Origin: Spirochaetales bacterium
GTDB lineage: Bacteria > Spirochaetota > Spirochaetia > DSM-16054 > Sediminispirochaetaceae
Assembly: GCA_021767325.1 (NCBI GenBank)
Contig: JAASTM010000002.1
Span: 1 to 45,264, forward strand
Direction of reading: 5' to 3'
DNA length: 45,264 nt
Within the stretch, counting starts at the first letter, position 1. The number at the start of each line of letters is the position of its first letter. A model generated the notes under the pieces. It was not told the origin of the DNA, did not search any database, and worked only from the letters and a program-made list of their open reading frames with translations. The translations under genes and the position numbers were made by a program. Below, one piece after another: positions 1 to 9,062 of this stretch.

Positions 1-327
1 CAGCACCGCCGACCCCAGCGAATATGTAAATGGTTTCCGGATTTCTTTTACAATTCCGCCCGGCAGAATCGGACCGAGGCCCAGGCAGTGCCATAGTACA
101 GCCGCCTTGGGCTCAATATGCAGAGGAGATACGCCGCTGGAGAGGAACATACCGCGCAGCCCTGGACGGATGAACTCCAGTCGTATTTTTTGTTCGTTTT
201 CTTCCAGGCGGCTTTCTAAACGGGTCTGTACCGCTGTCTTTGCGGCTGTGAGGCCCTGAGTATTTATACACATGAAAAACCACATGCCCGCTGCAGCCAT
301 TAATACCTTCATAACGTTCATATACAT
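1..327 (-). CDS. Partial exported protein of unknown function (N-terminal part)
   Basis: The reading frame stays open from an ATG at 327 to the window edge, giving 109 residues with the C-terminus missing. In-frame ATGs at 321 and 312 are alternative starts, and none has a clear Shine-Dalgarno sequence. The N-terminus looks like a signal peptide: a short lead, then a hydrophobic stretch (VLMAAAGMWFFMCI) ending near 'GLTAA'. It is followed by a charged, probably helical segment (residues about 30-50). The remainder mixes hydrophobic and glycine/proline-rich pieces, such as 'GLGPILPGG'. I recognise no family. It is divergent from acetate kinase, with about 120 bp between the starts. Export is inferred only from the N-terminus, and the gene itself could be spurious. 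Confidence 0.5.
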   Translation of the reverse strand, partial: MYMNVMKVLMAAAGMWFFMCINTQGLTAAKTAVQTRLESRLEENEQKIRLEFIRPGLRGMFLSSGVSPLHIEPKAAVLWHCLGLGPILPGGIVKEIRKPFTYSLGSAVL

Positions 328-377
328 TAATGGACAGCTAAGGGGGCCGTGCTGCTTCAATTAAATGTTTTAGTTTA

Positions 378-406
378 TTGAATTTTTGAGGGCAGCATGC
401 GACAAT
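378..406 (+). promoter_or_regulatory. Possible ackA promoter
   Basis: TTGAAT (378-383) and GACAAT (401-406) are 17 bp apart, about 40 bp upstream of the ackA start. Each hexamer matches consensus at four of six positions, so this is only a candidate. Confidence 0.3.
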
Positions 407-447
407 AACATGCAAAAACTATCATGCACATACATTGGAGGAATACA

Positions 448-1785
448 GTGGATATACTTACGCTCAATTGCGGCAGTTCTTCAGTTAAATTTCAGGTTTA
501 TGATTGGGATAATAAAGAGGTCCTGGCAAACGGAGTGGTCGAACGAATTGGTCAGGAAATCTCCTCGATTGAACAGCATGCGAAAGGCAAGCAGACCTAC
601 GAGAAGGAACAGAAATGCCCCAGCCATAAGGAAGCAATTAAATTGATTATCGATGCCCTGACCGACAAGACCTACGGTGCCATCGACGATATGAGCAGCA
701 TCAAAGCGGTAGGCCACCGGGTTGTACAGGGCGGCGATAAGTTCAATAAGTCGGTAATTATCGACGAAAACGCGCTCAACACCTTTAAGCAGGTGTCGAA
801 CTTGGCTCCTCTGCACAATCCGGCCAATATCCAGGGCATCGAAGCAGCCCAGAACCTGCTTCCGGATGTTCCGCACTGCGCCGTAATGGACACCGCCTGG
901 CATCAGACCATGCCGAAACACGCATTTTTATATGCCCTTCCCTACGAATGGTACGAAAATCACGGCGTCCGCAAGTACGGATTTCACGGTACCTCATTTC
1001 TCTATGTAGCCAAGCGCACCGCCGCCTTGATGGGGAAGGATCCTCTCAAACTCAATGCAATTATCTGCCACATCGGCAACGGCGCCAGCATCTGTGCGGT
1101 CAAGGACGGGGTTTCGGTCGACACGTCGATGGGACTCACTCCGCTGGAAGGTCTGGTAATGGGAACCCGCAGCGGCGACTTCGACCCGGCGGTAGTATTC
1201 CACATGATGAAGAATGCCGGCCTGCAGGCCGATGACATCGAAAAGCAGCTAAACAAAAAGAGCGGCATACTCGGTATCACCGGCAAGTACATCGACCGCC
1301 GCGATATCCAGGCAGCGGCCAAAGAGGGGGATGAACGCTCGGAGCTGGCGATCCAGATGGAAGTCTACCGCCTGAAGAAATACATCGGAGCATATGCCAC
1401 CGCCCTCGGGCGCGTGGATGCGCTGGTCTTCACCGCCGGTGTCGGCGAACAGGCCCCGGCTATCCGCCGCCGTGTAGTCGAAGACCTGGACATCCTCGGC
1501 ATCAAAACCGACCTGGAGAAGAACGACCTGTCTTCGACCCCGAATGCCGAAACCGATATTACAGGCCCCGGCTCCAAAACCAAAGTCTATGTAGTGCCGA
1601 CGGACGAAGAGCTGGTGATGACCGAAGACACCTACGCGCTGATGAACGGCACCTACGATGCGCACACCAACTTCACCTACTCCTTCCAGAGCCGGGACTA
1701 CCGCAACAAGGCCCGGGCGGCCCGCTTTGCAAAGCAGGTCGAGAAAAACCCGAAACTGAAAGATATTGTTGCCAAGCCGGAATAA
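448..1785 (+). CDS. ackA: Acetate kinase
   Basis: Transfers phosphate between ATP and acetate, the substrate-level phosphorylation step of acetate fermentation in the cytoplasm. The GTG at 448 is chosen over an upstream in-frame ATG at 424 because TGGAGG lies 6 nt before it and the protein then begins in the family way (DILTLNCGSSSVKF). With this start, key residues fall at the positions known for the Methanosarcina enzyme: N7, R91 in GHRVV, D148 in MDTAWHQ, H180 in YGFHGTS and R241 in MGTRSGD. The GVGEQAP nucleotide-binding loop and the PTDEEL segment with the Mg-binding glutamate are also present. At 445 residues it is longer than the usual 400. The extra length is mostly a basic C-terminal tail after the EEL segment. 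It appears monocistronic, with no pta gene visible. Confidence 0.97.
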   Translation: MDILTLNCGSSSVKFQVYDWDNKEVLANGVVERIGQEISSIEQHAKGKQTYEKEQKCPSHKEAIKLIIDALTDKTYGAIDDMSSIKAVGHRVVQGGDKFNKSVIIDENALNTFKQVSNLAPLHNPANIQGIEAAQNLLPDVPHCAVMDTAWHQTMPKHAFLYALPYEWYENHGVRKYGFHGTSFLYVAKRTAALMGKDPLKLNAIICHIGNGASICAVKDGVSVDTSMGLTPLEGLVMGTRSGDFDPAVVFHMMKNAGLQADDIEKQLNKKSGILGITGKYIDRRDIQAAAKEGDERSELAIQMEVYRLKKYIGAYATALGRVDALVFTAGVGEQAPAIRRRVVEDLDILGIKTDLEKNDLSSTPNAETDITGPGSKTKVYVVPTDEELVMTEDTYALMNGTYDAHTNFTYSFQSRDYRNKARAARFAKQVEKNPKLKDIVAKPE

Positions 1786-1820
1786 CTACACAATTTAGTT
1801 AGATCGGAGACCAATAGCAA

Positions 1821-1843
1821 CGGCGGCCTTTAGAGGGCCGCCG
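1821..1843. terminator. Stem-loop between converging ackA and M20 genes
   Basis: A perfect 8-bp GC stem (CGGCGGCC / GGCCGCCG) with a 7-nt loop lies 36 bp after the ackA stop. The following sequence is only moderately T-rich (CCATTTATTCTC). It lies between convergent genes and could serve both. Confidence 0.65.
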
Positions 1844-1884
1844 CTCCATTTATTCTCTGGAATGTATACGATGGCTCATGACCG

Positions 1885-3081
1885 CTAAGAGATCATAAAA
1901 GGGAAAAGCGCATAAAACTTAGCCGCATCGACCAATTCCTTGATCGGCACCGAATCCTGTGTGGAGTGGGCCAGACTGCCGTCGCCGGGACCAAAGCCGA
2001 TGCTCGGAATACCGGTGCGCCCGCAGAGATGGGTTGCGTTCGAACAGAAATCCCAGGCACCTACCACCGGCTTCTTTCCGAAGAGGGTTGCAAAGGTATG
2101 TATTCCGGCCTGAATCAGAGGATGCTCTTCCGGGACGACCCAGGAGGGAAAATAGTCTTCCTGTTCGATCCGATACCCCGTATAGGTAGTAACCTGCTCG
2201 ATGTCGATGGAAGTACTGCCCTGCACTTCCTGAACCCACGGGGCTATCTCCTGTAAGAGCTCAGCCTGGCTTTCGCCGCATGAAATCCGGCGGTCGATGA
2301 AGACGGTTGTCTTTCCGGGTATCGTATTGAGAGATGGGGTGTTGCACTTCAGGTTCGTAACCTCCATCGATCCGCGGCCGAGAAAGGGATCTTCGGTAAA
2401 CTTATTATACGCGTCCACTTTCTGCAGGAGAGGAATCGATTTGGTCAGCGAGTTTTCACCACGCCAGGCCGCACTGGCGTGCGCGGCCTTCCCCGGCACC
2501 TCTACCTTCAACAGCGCCCGGCCTTTGTGGCCGCGGATAATCCGCATTTCGCTGGCCTCTCCAACCACGATATAATCGGGCCGGATATCGCTGTTCTCCT
2601 CCATCATCGCCTTTACACAGGAACCCTCCACATCCTCTTCAGATATGGAGGCTGAGAGCCAGAAGGTAAAATCGCCGGCCAGCCCGAGCTCCGTTAGAGC
2701 CCGGCCGGCAAAGGCAAAGGCGGTGAGGCAGGCCTTATCATCTCCGGCCCCCCGGCCGAACACCTTTCCGTCTTCAATTCTGGCCTGCAGCGGATCGAAT
2801 CCCCACTCCGCCGCATCGCCCGGCTCGACCGTATCGATGTGAGCATCGAACAGGAGTACCCTCTTGCCGTGGCCGACTCTACCCAGACAGTTGCCGACCG
2901 CGTCGACCCGCACCTCGTCAAAGCCCAATTCCTTCAGTTTGCCGCTGTACCACTGGACAGCCGGCCCCTCTTCGTAGGTCACGCTTCTGATCGCTATGAA
3001 ATCACTCAGAAATTTGACCATCTCCTCCTTATGTGCGTCCATATAATCTTGAATCTTCTCAACAGGTGCTTCTACGTGCAT
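1885..3081 (-). CDS. M20-family metallohydrolase, YgeY-like
   Basis: A di-zinc amidohydrolase/peptidase of 398 residues. The metal-site pattern of the M20 family is visible: H81 and D83 (FDAHIDTV), D114/D115 (GAGDDK), the catalytic glutamate pair E148/E149 (ISEED) and a late H372 (AHSTQDS). Segments such as 'YFPSWVVPEEH' and 'GIPSIGFGPG' resemble E. coli YgeY, which belongs to the selenium/purine-linked yge gene group. The true substrate is unknown; YgeY relatives are suspected to act on N-carbamoyl or ureido compounds. The ATG overlaps the end of the glucosidase gene by 10 nt and has AAGGAG upstream, so it is the last gene of the ABC/glycosidase operon. That is an odd place for a YgeY-type enzyme, whose usual partners (YgeW, SsnA, Mo hydroxylase) lie 30 kb away in this window. 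Confidence 0.85.
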   Translation of the reverse strand: MHVEAPVEKIQDYMDAHKEEMVKFLSDFIAIRSVTYEEGPAVQWYSGKLKELGFDEVRVDAVGNCLGRVGHGKRVLLFDAHIDTVEPGDAAEWGFDPLQARIEDGKVFGRGAGDDKACLTAFAFAGRALTELGLAGDFTFWLSASISEEDVEGSCVKAMMEENSDIRPDYIVVGEASEMRIIRGHKGRALLKVEVPGKAAHASAAWRGENSLTKSIPLLQKVDAYNKFTEDPFLGRGSMEVTNLKCNTPSLNTIPGKTTVFIDRRISCGESQAELLQEIAPWVQEVQGSTSIDIEQVTTYTGYRIEQEDYFPSWVVPEEHPLIQAGIHTFATLFGKKPVVGAWDFCSNATHLCGRTGIPSIGFGPGDGSLAHSTQDSVPIKELVDAAKFYALFPFMIS

Positions 3082-4775
3082 AGTGACTCCTTACTTTGTG
3101 AGTAGACCATCGCTTCGTACGGTCGAATAGTCCCCGGAATAAACCCGTCCGCCATTACAGGCGGGTAGTTACCGATCAATCTGTTCCATTCGCCCGGCAG
3201 TTCCAGGCCGACCGGCACGGGGTCGGCCGAAAAATTGAGGAGTACCACCAGCCGCTCTTCCGTTCCGGAGCGCTGAAAGACAAACAGCTGTTCATGCTCG
3301 GGAAGAAGATCAGTATAACTGCCATACACGATTACCGGATGTGTGCGGCGCAGCCGGATAAGCCGCCGATAATAGTTGAAGACCGAATCGGCATCTTCAA
3401 GTTCTGCCTCGGCATTGATCAGCGAATGGTTACGATTCACCGCAATCCAGGGTTCGGCGCTCGAGAAACCGGCATGGGTAGAATCTGACCACTGCATCGG
3501 TGTCCGCCCATTATCTCTGCTTCTGTAGCGCACAACCTCCATTGCCTGCTCGGGGGGCAGCCCTTCTTCCTCCGTAGCCCGCCGGTAGAAGTTCAACGTT
3601 GCAACATCACGGTATTCAGCAATAGCGTCGAAGTCGGCATTGGTCATCCCGAGCTCTTCTCCCTGGTAGATGTAGGGAGTTCCCTGCAGCATGTGATTCA
3701 GAGTTGCCAGCATTTTGGCCGACTCACGCCGATATTCCCCATCATCTCCAAACCGGGATACCATCCGGGGTTGATCGTGATTGTTGAGATACAGACTGTT
3801 CCAGCCGCGGCCGGCCATGTGCTGCTGCCAGTTGCCGAGAATGCGCTTCAGCTCAACCAAGCTCCAGTCACCCACGCTCCAGTACCCCTCGGCTCCGTTA
3901 TCAATGTCCATATGCTCGAACTGAAACAGCATGTCCAACAGCGGCCTCTCACCGCCGACATATCTAAGCCCCTCCTCCGGACTCACATCGGGAGTCTCAC
4001 CAACCGTCATCACATCGTACTTATCCAGCACGTTTTGACGCATCTCCTGCAGATAAGCGAGGACATTCGGCCCATTGATAAAATACTCTCCGCCGATGAT
4101 TCGTGCTGCGCCCCCACCGGTAGAATCGGGAAAATCGGGATGCTTTGATATGAGATTGATGACATCCATCCTGAACCCATCGATGCCCCGGTCCAGCCAC
4201 CAGCGCATCATCGCGTAGATCTCCTCACGCAGCTGCGGGTTTTCCCAGTTCAGATCGGGCTGATGAACCGAAAAGAGGTGCAGATAGTACTCATCACTGT
4301 CCTGATCATACTGCCAGGCCGGCCCCTCGAAAAAGGAGAGCCAATTGTTTGGGAGAGGCCGCCGGGGCGGGCGCCAGATGTAATAATCCCGGTAGGGGTT
4401 CTGCTTTGAGCGGCAGGCCTCCCGGAACCAGCGGTGCTGGTCGGAAGTATGGTTCACCACCAGATCCATGATCAGCTTCATACCTCGCTGATGCAGCCCC
4501 GCCAGCAGCTGGTCGAACTGCTCAAATGTTCCAAACTGCGGGTGAATTCGATAGTAGTCGCTTATATCATAGCCGTTATCCACCTGCGGGCTGGCATAAA
4601 TCGGACACAACCACAGCACATCCACTCCGAGCCGTTCGAGGTAGTCGAGCTTCTCGATTATCCCGCCGAGATCACCCACTCCGTCGCCGTTGCTGTCTTT
4701 AAAGCTTTTCGGATAGATTTGATACACCACCGCTTCCTTCCACCAGCAGCGATCGTACTTGTCTGTCCGCCCCAT
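3072..4775 (-). CDS. GH13 alpha-glucosidase, oligo-1,6-glucosidase type
   Basis: A cytoplasmic exo-acting glucosidase of 567 residues, the usual length for oligo-1,6-glucosidases. The GH13 regions appear in order: DLVVNHT (104-110), GFRMDV with nucleophile D204, VGE with acid/base E260, and NNHD with D334. The residue after the nucleophile is valine (V205), which in this subfamily favours alpha-1,6 linkages over alpha-1,4. There is no signal peptide, so it should act on imported oligosaccharides. The start lies 1 nt downstream of the GH31 stop, and the end overlaps the M20 gene, which points to translational coupling. Trehalose-6-phosphate hydrolase is an alternative that I cannot fully exclude, but no PTS gene is nearby. 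Confidence 0.9.
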   Translation of the reverse strand: MGRTDKYDRCWWKEAVVYQIYPKSFKDSNGDGVGDLGGIIEKLDYLERLGVDVLWLCPIYASPQVDNGYDISDYYRIHPQFGTFEQFDQLLAGLHQRGMKLIMDLVVNHTSDQHRWFREACRSKQNPYRDYYIWRPPRRPLPNNWLSFFEGPAWQYDQDSDEYYLHLFSVHQPDLNWENPQLREEIYAMMRWWLDRGIDGFRMDVINLISKHPDFPDSTGGGAARIIGGEYFINGPNVLAYLQEMRQNVLDKYDVMTVGETPDVSPEEGLRYVGGERPLLDMLFQFEHMDIDNGAEGYWSVGDWSLVELKRILGNWQQHMAGRGWNSLYLNNHDQPRMVSRFGDDGEYRRESAKMLATLNHMLQGTPYIYQGEELGMTNADFDAIAEYRDVATLNFYRRATEEEGLPPEQAMEVVRYRSRDNGRTPMQWSDSTHAGFSSAEPWIAVNRNHSLINAEAELEDADSVFNYYRRLIRLRRTHPVIVYGSYTDLLPEHEQLFVFQRSGTEERLVVLLNFSADPVPVGLELPGEWNRLIGNYPPVMADGFIPGTIRPYEAMVYSQSKESLCT

Positions 4776-4776
4776 A

Positions 4777-7224
4777 TCAGATACCCGCTGTTCCGCTTAT
4801 GACCTCGGCCAGCCCCTCTGTAGTACACTGCTCCGCTTCGAGCCCGTGGATAACCAGTGCAGCCGGCAGTCCGCCCTTATATTTACACTCTATCCGCAGT
4901 TCTCCGTCCGGACTGCGGTCTTCCTGCACTCTCAGAGAGCCGCCACCATACAGCGGCGTCTCTGTCGTCCAGGCGGCTACCCCAGCTGAGCCGGCCAGGG
5001 CCGGGTAGTAGTGCAGTTCGAGCCGGTCTATCTCTTTCTCTTCGGTGTAATTGAAGACCGGACCGGTTTCCAGCACCGATCCCCCGCGCACATACAGCGG
5101 CATGGTATCCAGAGGAACATCCCTTTCTACCCACTGAGCCCCGGCGGCCACTTCATCGGTCCAGAAATCGTACCAGATAGGCCCCTGCGGCAGATATACA
5201 CCCCGGCTCGGCCGGCGGCTGAAGACCGGTGCCACCAGCAGGGAGTGGCCGAACATGTATTGATCGTCTATGTGCCAGGTAGTCCGGTCGCCGGAGAACT
5301 CCAGCAAGAGCGGGCTGACCATGGGGAGGCTGTCGGCCACACAGACCTCGGCTTCGCGCCAGATATGCGGCAGCAGGCGATAGCGCAGCCTTGCATAGCG
5401 CAGAAAAATGCGCTCAGCTTCTTCGCCGAACATCCAGGGTTCCCGGCTGGAGGTACCGTGCATGCGCATATGCGAGGAGAACATGCCCATTTGTGCCCAG
5501 CGCACGTATACGTCGGTCTCGGTTTCACCGTAGTATCCGCCTACATCATGCGACCAGAACACAAACCCGGACATGCCGAAACTCAAACCTCCCCGCAGGG
5601 AGTGGTACATCCCGTGAAAATCGGAGCCCGAATCGCCGCCCCAGTGCAGGGGATACCTCTGGCTTCCGGCCCAGGCCGACCTGGCCCAGATAATTCCCTC
5701 CCCGGTTTCACGTTCGGTTATTTCAAAGGCGGTCCGGTTGTACAACAGGGGATACAGGTTGTGCATCTGCTGGCCGTTCATGCCGTTCTCGTACACCGCC
5801 TCCGCTTCCGTACTCTCGCCGAAATCCGCCTTGATGACCGATACGCCGCGGTCAAGCAGCTTCTTCAGTTTGCCCTGATACCACTCGACCGTCTGCGGAT
5901 TACTCAAATCGAGCACACCGTCGGCCTCCGGTGTCGACACCTCGCCATCTGAACGCCGGGCGAACAACTGCTGCTGCTTCGCTTCCGGATAGAGTTTGTT
6001 CTCTTTCTTGAAATAGGGCAGCTGCCAGACCGAGAGACGGTAGCCGAGCTCCTCCAGCTCGTCGGTCATCGCTTTGGGATCCGGGAAGCGGTCCTTGGCA
6101 AACTCATAGTCACACATCCAGTCGTGCTCGAACCAGCCGACATCCAGATGAATCACATCGCAGGGAATCTGCTTTTCACGCATTTTATGGGCAACCGTCA
6201 AGAGTTCATCCTGGGTCCGGTAAGTGTTTTTACTCATCCAGGTACCGAAGCTCCACTTCGGCAGCATCGGGCTTTTCCCGGTTATCTCGGTGTAGCGCGG
6301 AAGGATCCGCTTCATTTCCGGGCCGTAGAACACGAAGTAATCCAGCTCAGCATCGTGGCAGATCATCTGATAGGCCTTGTAGTGATAGGAGCCCATCAGA
6401 AAGCGGCACTTGGCCGATGTATTCAGATAGACACCGTATCCGGCGGTGGACATGTAGAAGGGAATATTTTTGTACGATTTAGCGCTGGAGGCCGAAAGCG
6501 AGTCTGTGTGCCACAGCAACACCTCCTGACCGAGCTTGTCTAAAGGCCCGAACTTCTCGCCGAATCCGTAGAAATGTTCGTCATAGGCCAGCTCGATCGC
6601 ATCAGTCCAGAAATATTGATCCGAGTCGGGATCATAGGCGATAGCACAGGGAAATGATTCAAATCCGTCATACGACTCCCGGTGGCTGGCCTCCTGCTGC
6701 CCAACCAAGTGGCTGATTGCGTGCTCGTCCCGGGTATACTGGCGGAACACCGGTTCATCCAGCAGTGAAGCGGAGCCAATGGCGAGGTTCCAATCCTCTA
6801 GGTCTATGCGTACATCTACTTTCCCGGTACTCAGTATGAGAACCCGTCCATCATCTACCCTGCGCTGCCGCAAGAGCTCTTTCACAGGCCTGGTCTTCAC
6901 CTGCATCTCGGTAACTCGTTCCGGCATGAGCGGCCGGCTCTCCTCGGATTCCAACCTACGCATTCTCACCCGTACAGTATACTCACTGAAGGCCTCGATC
7001 CGAACTGCCAGTACAACCTCCGGACCGTACGGCATCAAGCAGAGATCGTCCTGGATAAAGAGGGGCGGCATCTTCTCCTTGTGAAACTCCCGTCCGCCGC
7101 AGAGAAGTGTGACCCCTTCGGGGTCTTGATAAATATGTTTTACCTCACGGGGGATGAAAAACCTGACATTTGCTTTACGCAGGAGATTCTCCCGCATATC
7201 GTCATATTCTACTGACTGAAACAC
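4777..7224 (-). CDS. GH31 family glycosidase, alpha-xylosidase-like
   Basis: An 815-residue GH31 enzyme of the YicI type. The N-terminal beta-sandwich covers roughly 1-310. The barrel carries the nucleophile motif VIKADFGE (D467) and the acid/base region HWGGD (D531), followed by SLRGGLSFGMSGFVFWSHDVGG. No signal peptide is seen, so it would act in the cytoplasm on imported xylosyl or glucosyl oligosaccharides such as isoprimeverose. The nearby xylose isomerase and xylulokinase genes support release of xylose. Alpha-glucosidase activity remains possible because the family is mixed. It starts at a GTG, with AAAGGA about 10 nt upstream; an in-frame ATG at 7197 is the alternative. It is the fourth gene of the ABC operon, 58 nt after the permease. 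Confidence 0.88.
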   Translation of the reverse strand: MFQSVEYDDMRENLLRKANVRFFIPREVKHIYQDPEGVTLLCGGREFHKEKMPPLFIQDDLCLMPYGPEVVLAVRIEAFSEYTVRVRMRRLESEESRPLMPERVTEMQVKTRPVKELLRQRRVDDGRVLILSTGKVDVRIDLEDWNLAIGSASLLDEPVFRQYTRDEHAISHLVGQQEASHRESYDGFESFPCAIAYDPDSDQYFWTDAIELAYDEHFYGFGEKFGPLDKLGQEVLLWHTDSLSASSAKSYKNIPFYMSTAGYGVYLNTSAKCRFLMGSYHYKAYQMICHDAELDYFVFYGPEMKRILPRYTEITGKSPMLPKWSFGTWMSKNTYRTQDELLTVAHKMREKQIPCDVIHLDVGWFEHDWMCDYEFAKDRFPDPKAMTDELEELGYRLSVWQLPYFKKENKLYPEAKQQQLFARRSDGEVSTPEADGVLDLSNPQTVEWYQGKLKKLLDRGVSVIKADFGESTEAEAVYENGMNGQQMHNLYPLLYNRTAFEITERETGEGIIWARSAWAGSQRYPLHWGGDSGSDFHGMYHSLRGGLSFGMSGFVFWSHDVGGYYGETETDVYVRWAQMGMFSSHMRMHGTSSREPWMFGEEAERIFLRYARLRYRLLPHIWREAEVCVADSLPMVSPLLLEFSGDRTTWHIDDQYMFGHSLLVAPVFSRRPSRGVYLPQGPIWYDFWTDEVAAGAQWVERDVPLDTMPLYVRGGSVLETGPVFNYTEEKEIDRLELHYYPALAGSAGVAAWTTETPLYGGGSLRVQEDRSPDGELRIECKYKGGLPAALVIHGLEAEQCTTEGLAEVISGTAGI

Positions 7225-7282
7225 AGCAATCCCGTCCTTTCTATTAGTACATACGATGATGTTAGGATATCAAAAGCGGCCG

Positions 7283-8113
7283 TTAATACTTTACCGAGCC
7301 TTTCATGACACCGCTGATAATGAAGCGCTGAACAAAGATGTACAGCAGCAGCATGGGCAGAGAAGCCATTAACATGGCTGTAATACCTAGATTCCATTTG
7401 AAGGCATACTGGCCAAAGAACTTACCGGCGATACCGAGTGGAATCGTTTTGAGATGCTCACTCTGTATACTGATCAACGGGAGCAGAAAATCATTCCAGA
7501 TATAGAGCGACTGAAGAATGACCACGGTGCTGGTCATCGGTTTGAGCAGCGGAAAAATTATCCTGAAAAAGATTGTCAGCTGACCGGCACCGTCAATGAT
7601 AGCCGACTCCTCCAGAGCATAGGGCAGCGTCTTGATGTAACCCTGATACAGGAAAATGGCAATCGGCGAGCCGAGAGCGATATAGACCAATATGAGTCCC
7701 CAGCGCGAATCGATCATCGCGAACTCCCGCATCGTTTTTACTAGGGGAATCATGACAGCCTGAAAGGGTATTATCAGGGTCAGAATAAAATAGCTCAGAA
7801 GCAAGGCTGCAACCCGACCGGTGGCCCTGCTGAGCCGGTAGCCTGCCATGGCCGCACACAGGACTATTCCTACAATCGACACAAAGGTGATGATGAGAGA
7901 GTTAGAAAACAGAAGAAAATAGTCGGCCCCATTCCAGACCTCGATGATATTACCGAAGTATACACTTTCCGGAAATGCGGCGGTGGTAAAGATAACCCCT
8001 TTCAGCGGCTTAAACGAGTTGATGAGCATGAAATATACCGGCAAAAACCATGCTACTGAGACTATTCCCATAACTACGCAGGCGATGGTGGTAGAACGGT
8101 TATTCGCTTTCAT
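7283..8113 (-). CDS. Carbohydrate ABC transporter permease, MalG type
   Basis: An inner-membrane subunit of 276 residues with about six hydrophobic segments. Near residue 190 it has the EAA loop 'EESAIIDGAGQLTIFFRIIFP', shown here only in part of its length, which docks onto the ATPase. It belongs to the CUT1 class of oligosaccharide importers. The start overlaps the stop of the upstream permease (ATGA), indicating tight coupling and equal stoichiometry. No ATP-binding subunit is encoded in the operon or elsewhere in the window. A shared MsmX/MalK-type ATPase encoded elsewhere is the likely partner, as is common for CUT1 systems. Confidence 0.92.
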   Translation of the reverse strand: MKANNRSTTIACVVMGIVSVAWFLPVYFMLINSFKPLKGVIFTTAAFPESVYFGNIIEVWNGADYFLLFSNSLIITFVSIVGIVLCAAMAGYRLSRATGRVAALLLSYFILTLIIPFQAVMIPLVKTMREFAMIDSRWGLILVYIALGSPIAIFLYQGYIKTLPYALEESAIIDGAGQLTIFFRIIFPLLKPMTSTVVILQSLYIWNDFLLPLISIQSEHLKTIPLGIAGKFFGQYAFKWNLGITAMLMASLPMLLLYIFVQRFIISGVMKGSVKY

Positions 8114-8985
8114 GATTCTACGTTTCCTTTCGCATTTGTGATACGCATCTGAATATAAGTGATCAGTATAATGATCAACGTCAGCACGATTGCTTTAGCG
8201 GTGCCGTACCCATAACGGTTGTATACAAATGCATCCCGATAGAGGTTCAGCATCACTACTTCGGAGGCCTTTCCCGGGCCGCCGCCGGTCAGCGAATAGA
8301 TCGTGTCAAAGATCTTGAGAGAATAACTGATACTCAGAAAAGCCCCGACAGTCACCACCGGCATCATCAGCGGCAGTTTTATCTTGAAGAAAGACTGCCA
8401 GGTGTTGCAGCTGTCGATCTCCCCCGCTTCGATAAGGGACTGATCAATGCTCAAGATGCCTGCAATGTAGATGGTCATTATATAGCCGGCGATCCACCAG
8501 GTGCTCACGATGACGATGGAGTAAATTACGATGTTCGGATCACCGAGCCAGCTCTGATTGATGAATTGGAGCCCGGTCACTTCGGCCAGATTTTCGGCAA
8601 TATTAGTCAGCATGAAGCGCCAGATAAAACCGCAGACTACCATGCTGATCATATAGGGCATAAAGATCATTGCCCGCCACAGATTGTTCAGACGCCCCTC
8701 GGTAGTGAGGGCGAGCGCAAAAACCATAGCGAGAATATTTACTAAGGTTACATTCAACACTGCAATAAAAAAGGTTCGCTGCAGGGCAGGCAGGAAATAT
8801 TCATCCCTGCTAAACATCTCGACATAGTTTCTGAGCCCGATAAAGTTCACCTGCGGATCGACCCCGTTCCAGTTGGTAAAAGAGTAGTACAGGCCTTCAA
8901 AAAACGGATACATAAACAGAAGTGTGTACACCACGAATATCGGCCCTATGAACAGGAGATCCACTCCGATTTTAGATTTACGCAT
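8110..8985 (-). CDS. Carbohydrate ABC transporter permease, MalF type
   Basis: A partner membrane subunit of 291 residues. After a short cytoplasmic N-terminus it has a first membrane span (LLFIGPIFVVYTLLFMYPFF), then five more. The EAA loop around residue 205 reads 'EAGEIDSCNTWQSFFKIKLP'. CUT1-type permeases of this kind form the heterodimeric channel with the MalG-type subunit encoded immediately downstream (4-nt overlap). GCGAGG precedes the ATG. It lies 77 nt after the binding-protein gene, and that gap contains a stem-loop. Confidence 0.92.
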   Translation of the reverse strand: MRKSKIGVDLLFIGPIFVVYTLLFMYPFFEGLYYSFTNWNGVDPQVNFIGLRNYVEMFSRDEYFLPALQRTFFIAVLNVTLVNILAMVFALALTTEGRLNNLWRAMIFMPYMISMVVCGFIWRFMLTNIAENLAEVTGLQFINQSWLGDPNIVIYSIVIVSTWWIAGYIMTIYIAGILSIDQSLIEAGEIDSCNTWQSFFKIKLPLMMPVVTVGAFLSISYSLKIFDTIYSLTGGGPGKASEVVMLNLYRDAFVYNRYGYGTAKAIVLTLIIILITYIQMRITNAKGNVES

Positions 8986-9017
8986 AAAAACCTCGCAGGA
9001 GTAAGCGGCCGGTCCGA

Positions 9018-9040
9018 CCGAAGGCTGATCCAGCCTCCGG
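9018..9040 (-). other. Intercistronic stem-loop between binding protein and permeases
   Basis: CCGAAGGCTG and CAGCCTCCGG form a 10-bp stem with one mismatch and a 3-nt loop. There is no T-run. Such hairpins after a binding-protein gene usually protect its mRNA or attenuate readthrough, so that binding protein outnumbers permease. That role is inferred from position. Confidence 0.6.
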
Positions 9041-9062
9041 TGAACCGGTCGAATTGCTTTAA

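Noticed and set aside
5011..5952. Plus-strand open frame opposite the GH31 gene
   Set aside because: The GH31 motifs on the minus strand account for this stretch, and the antisense frame shows no family features.
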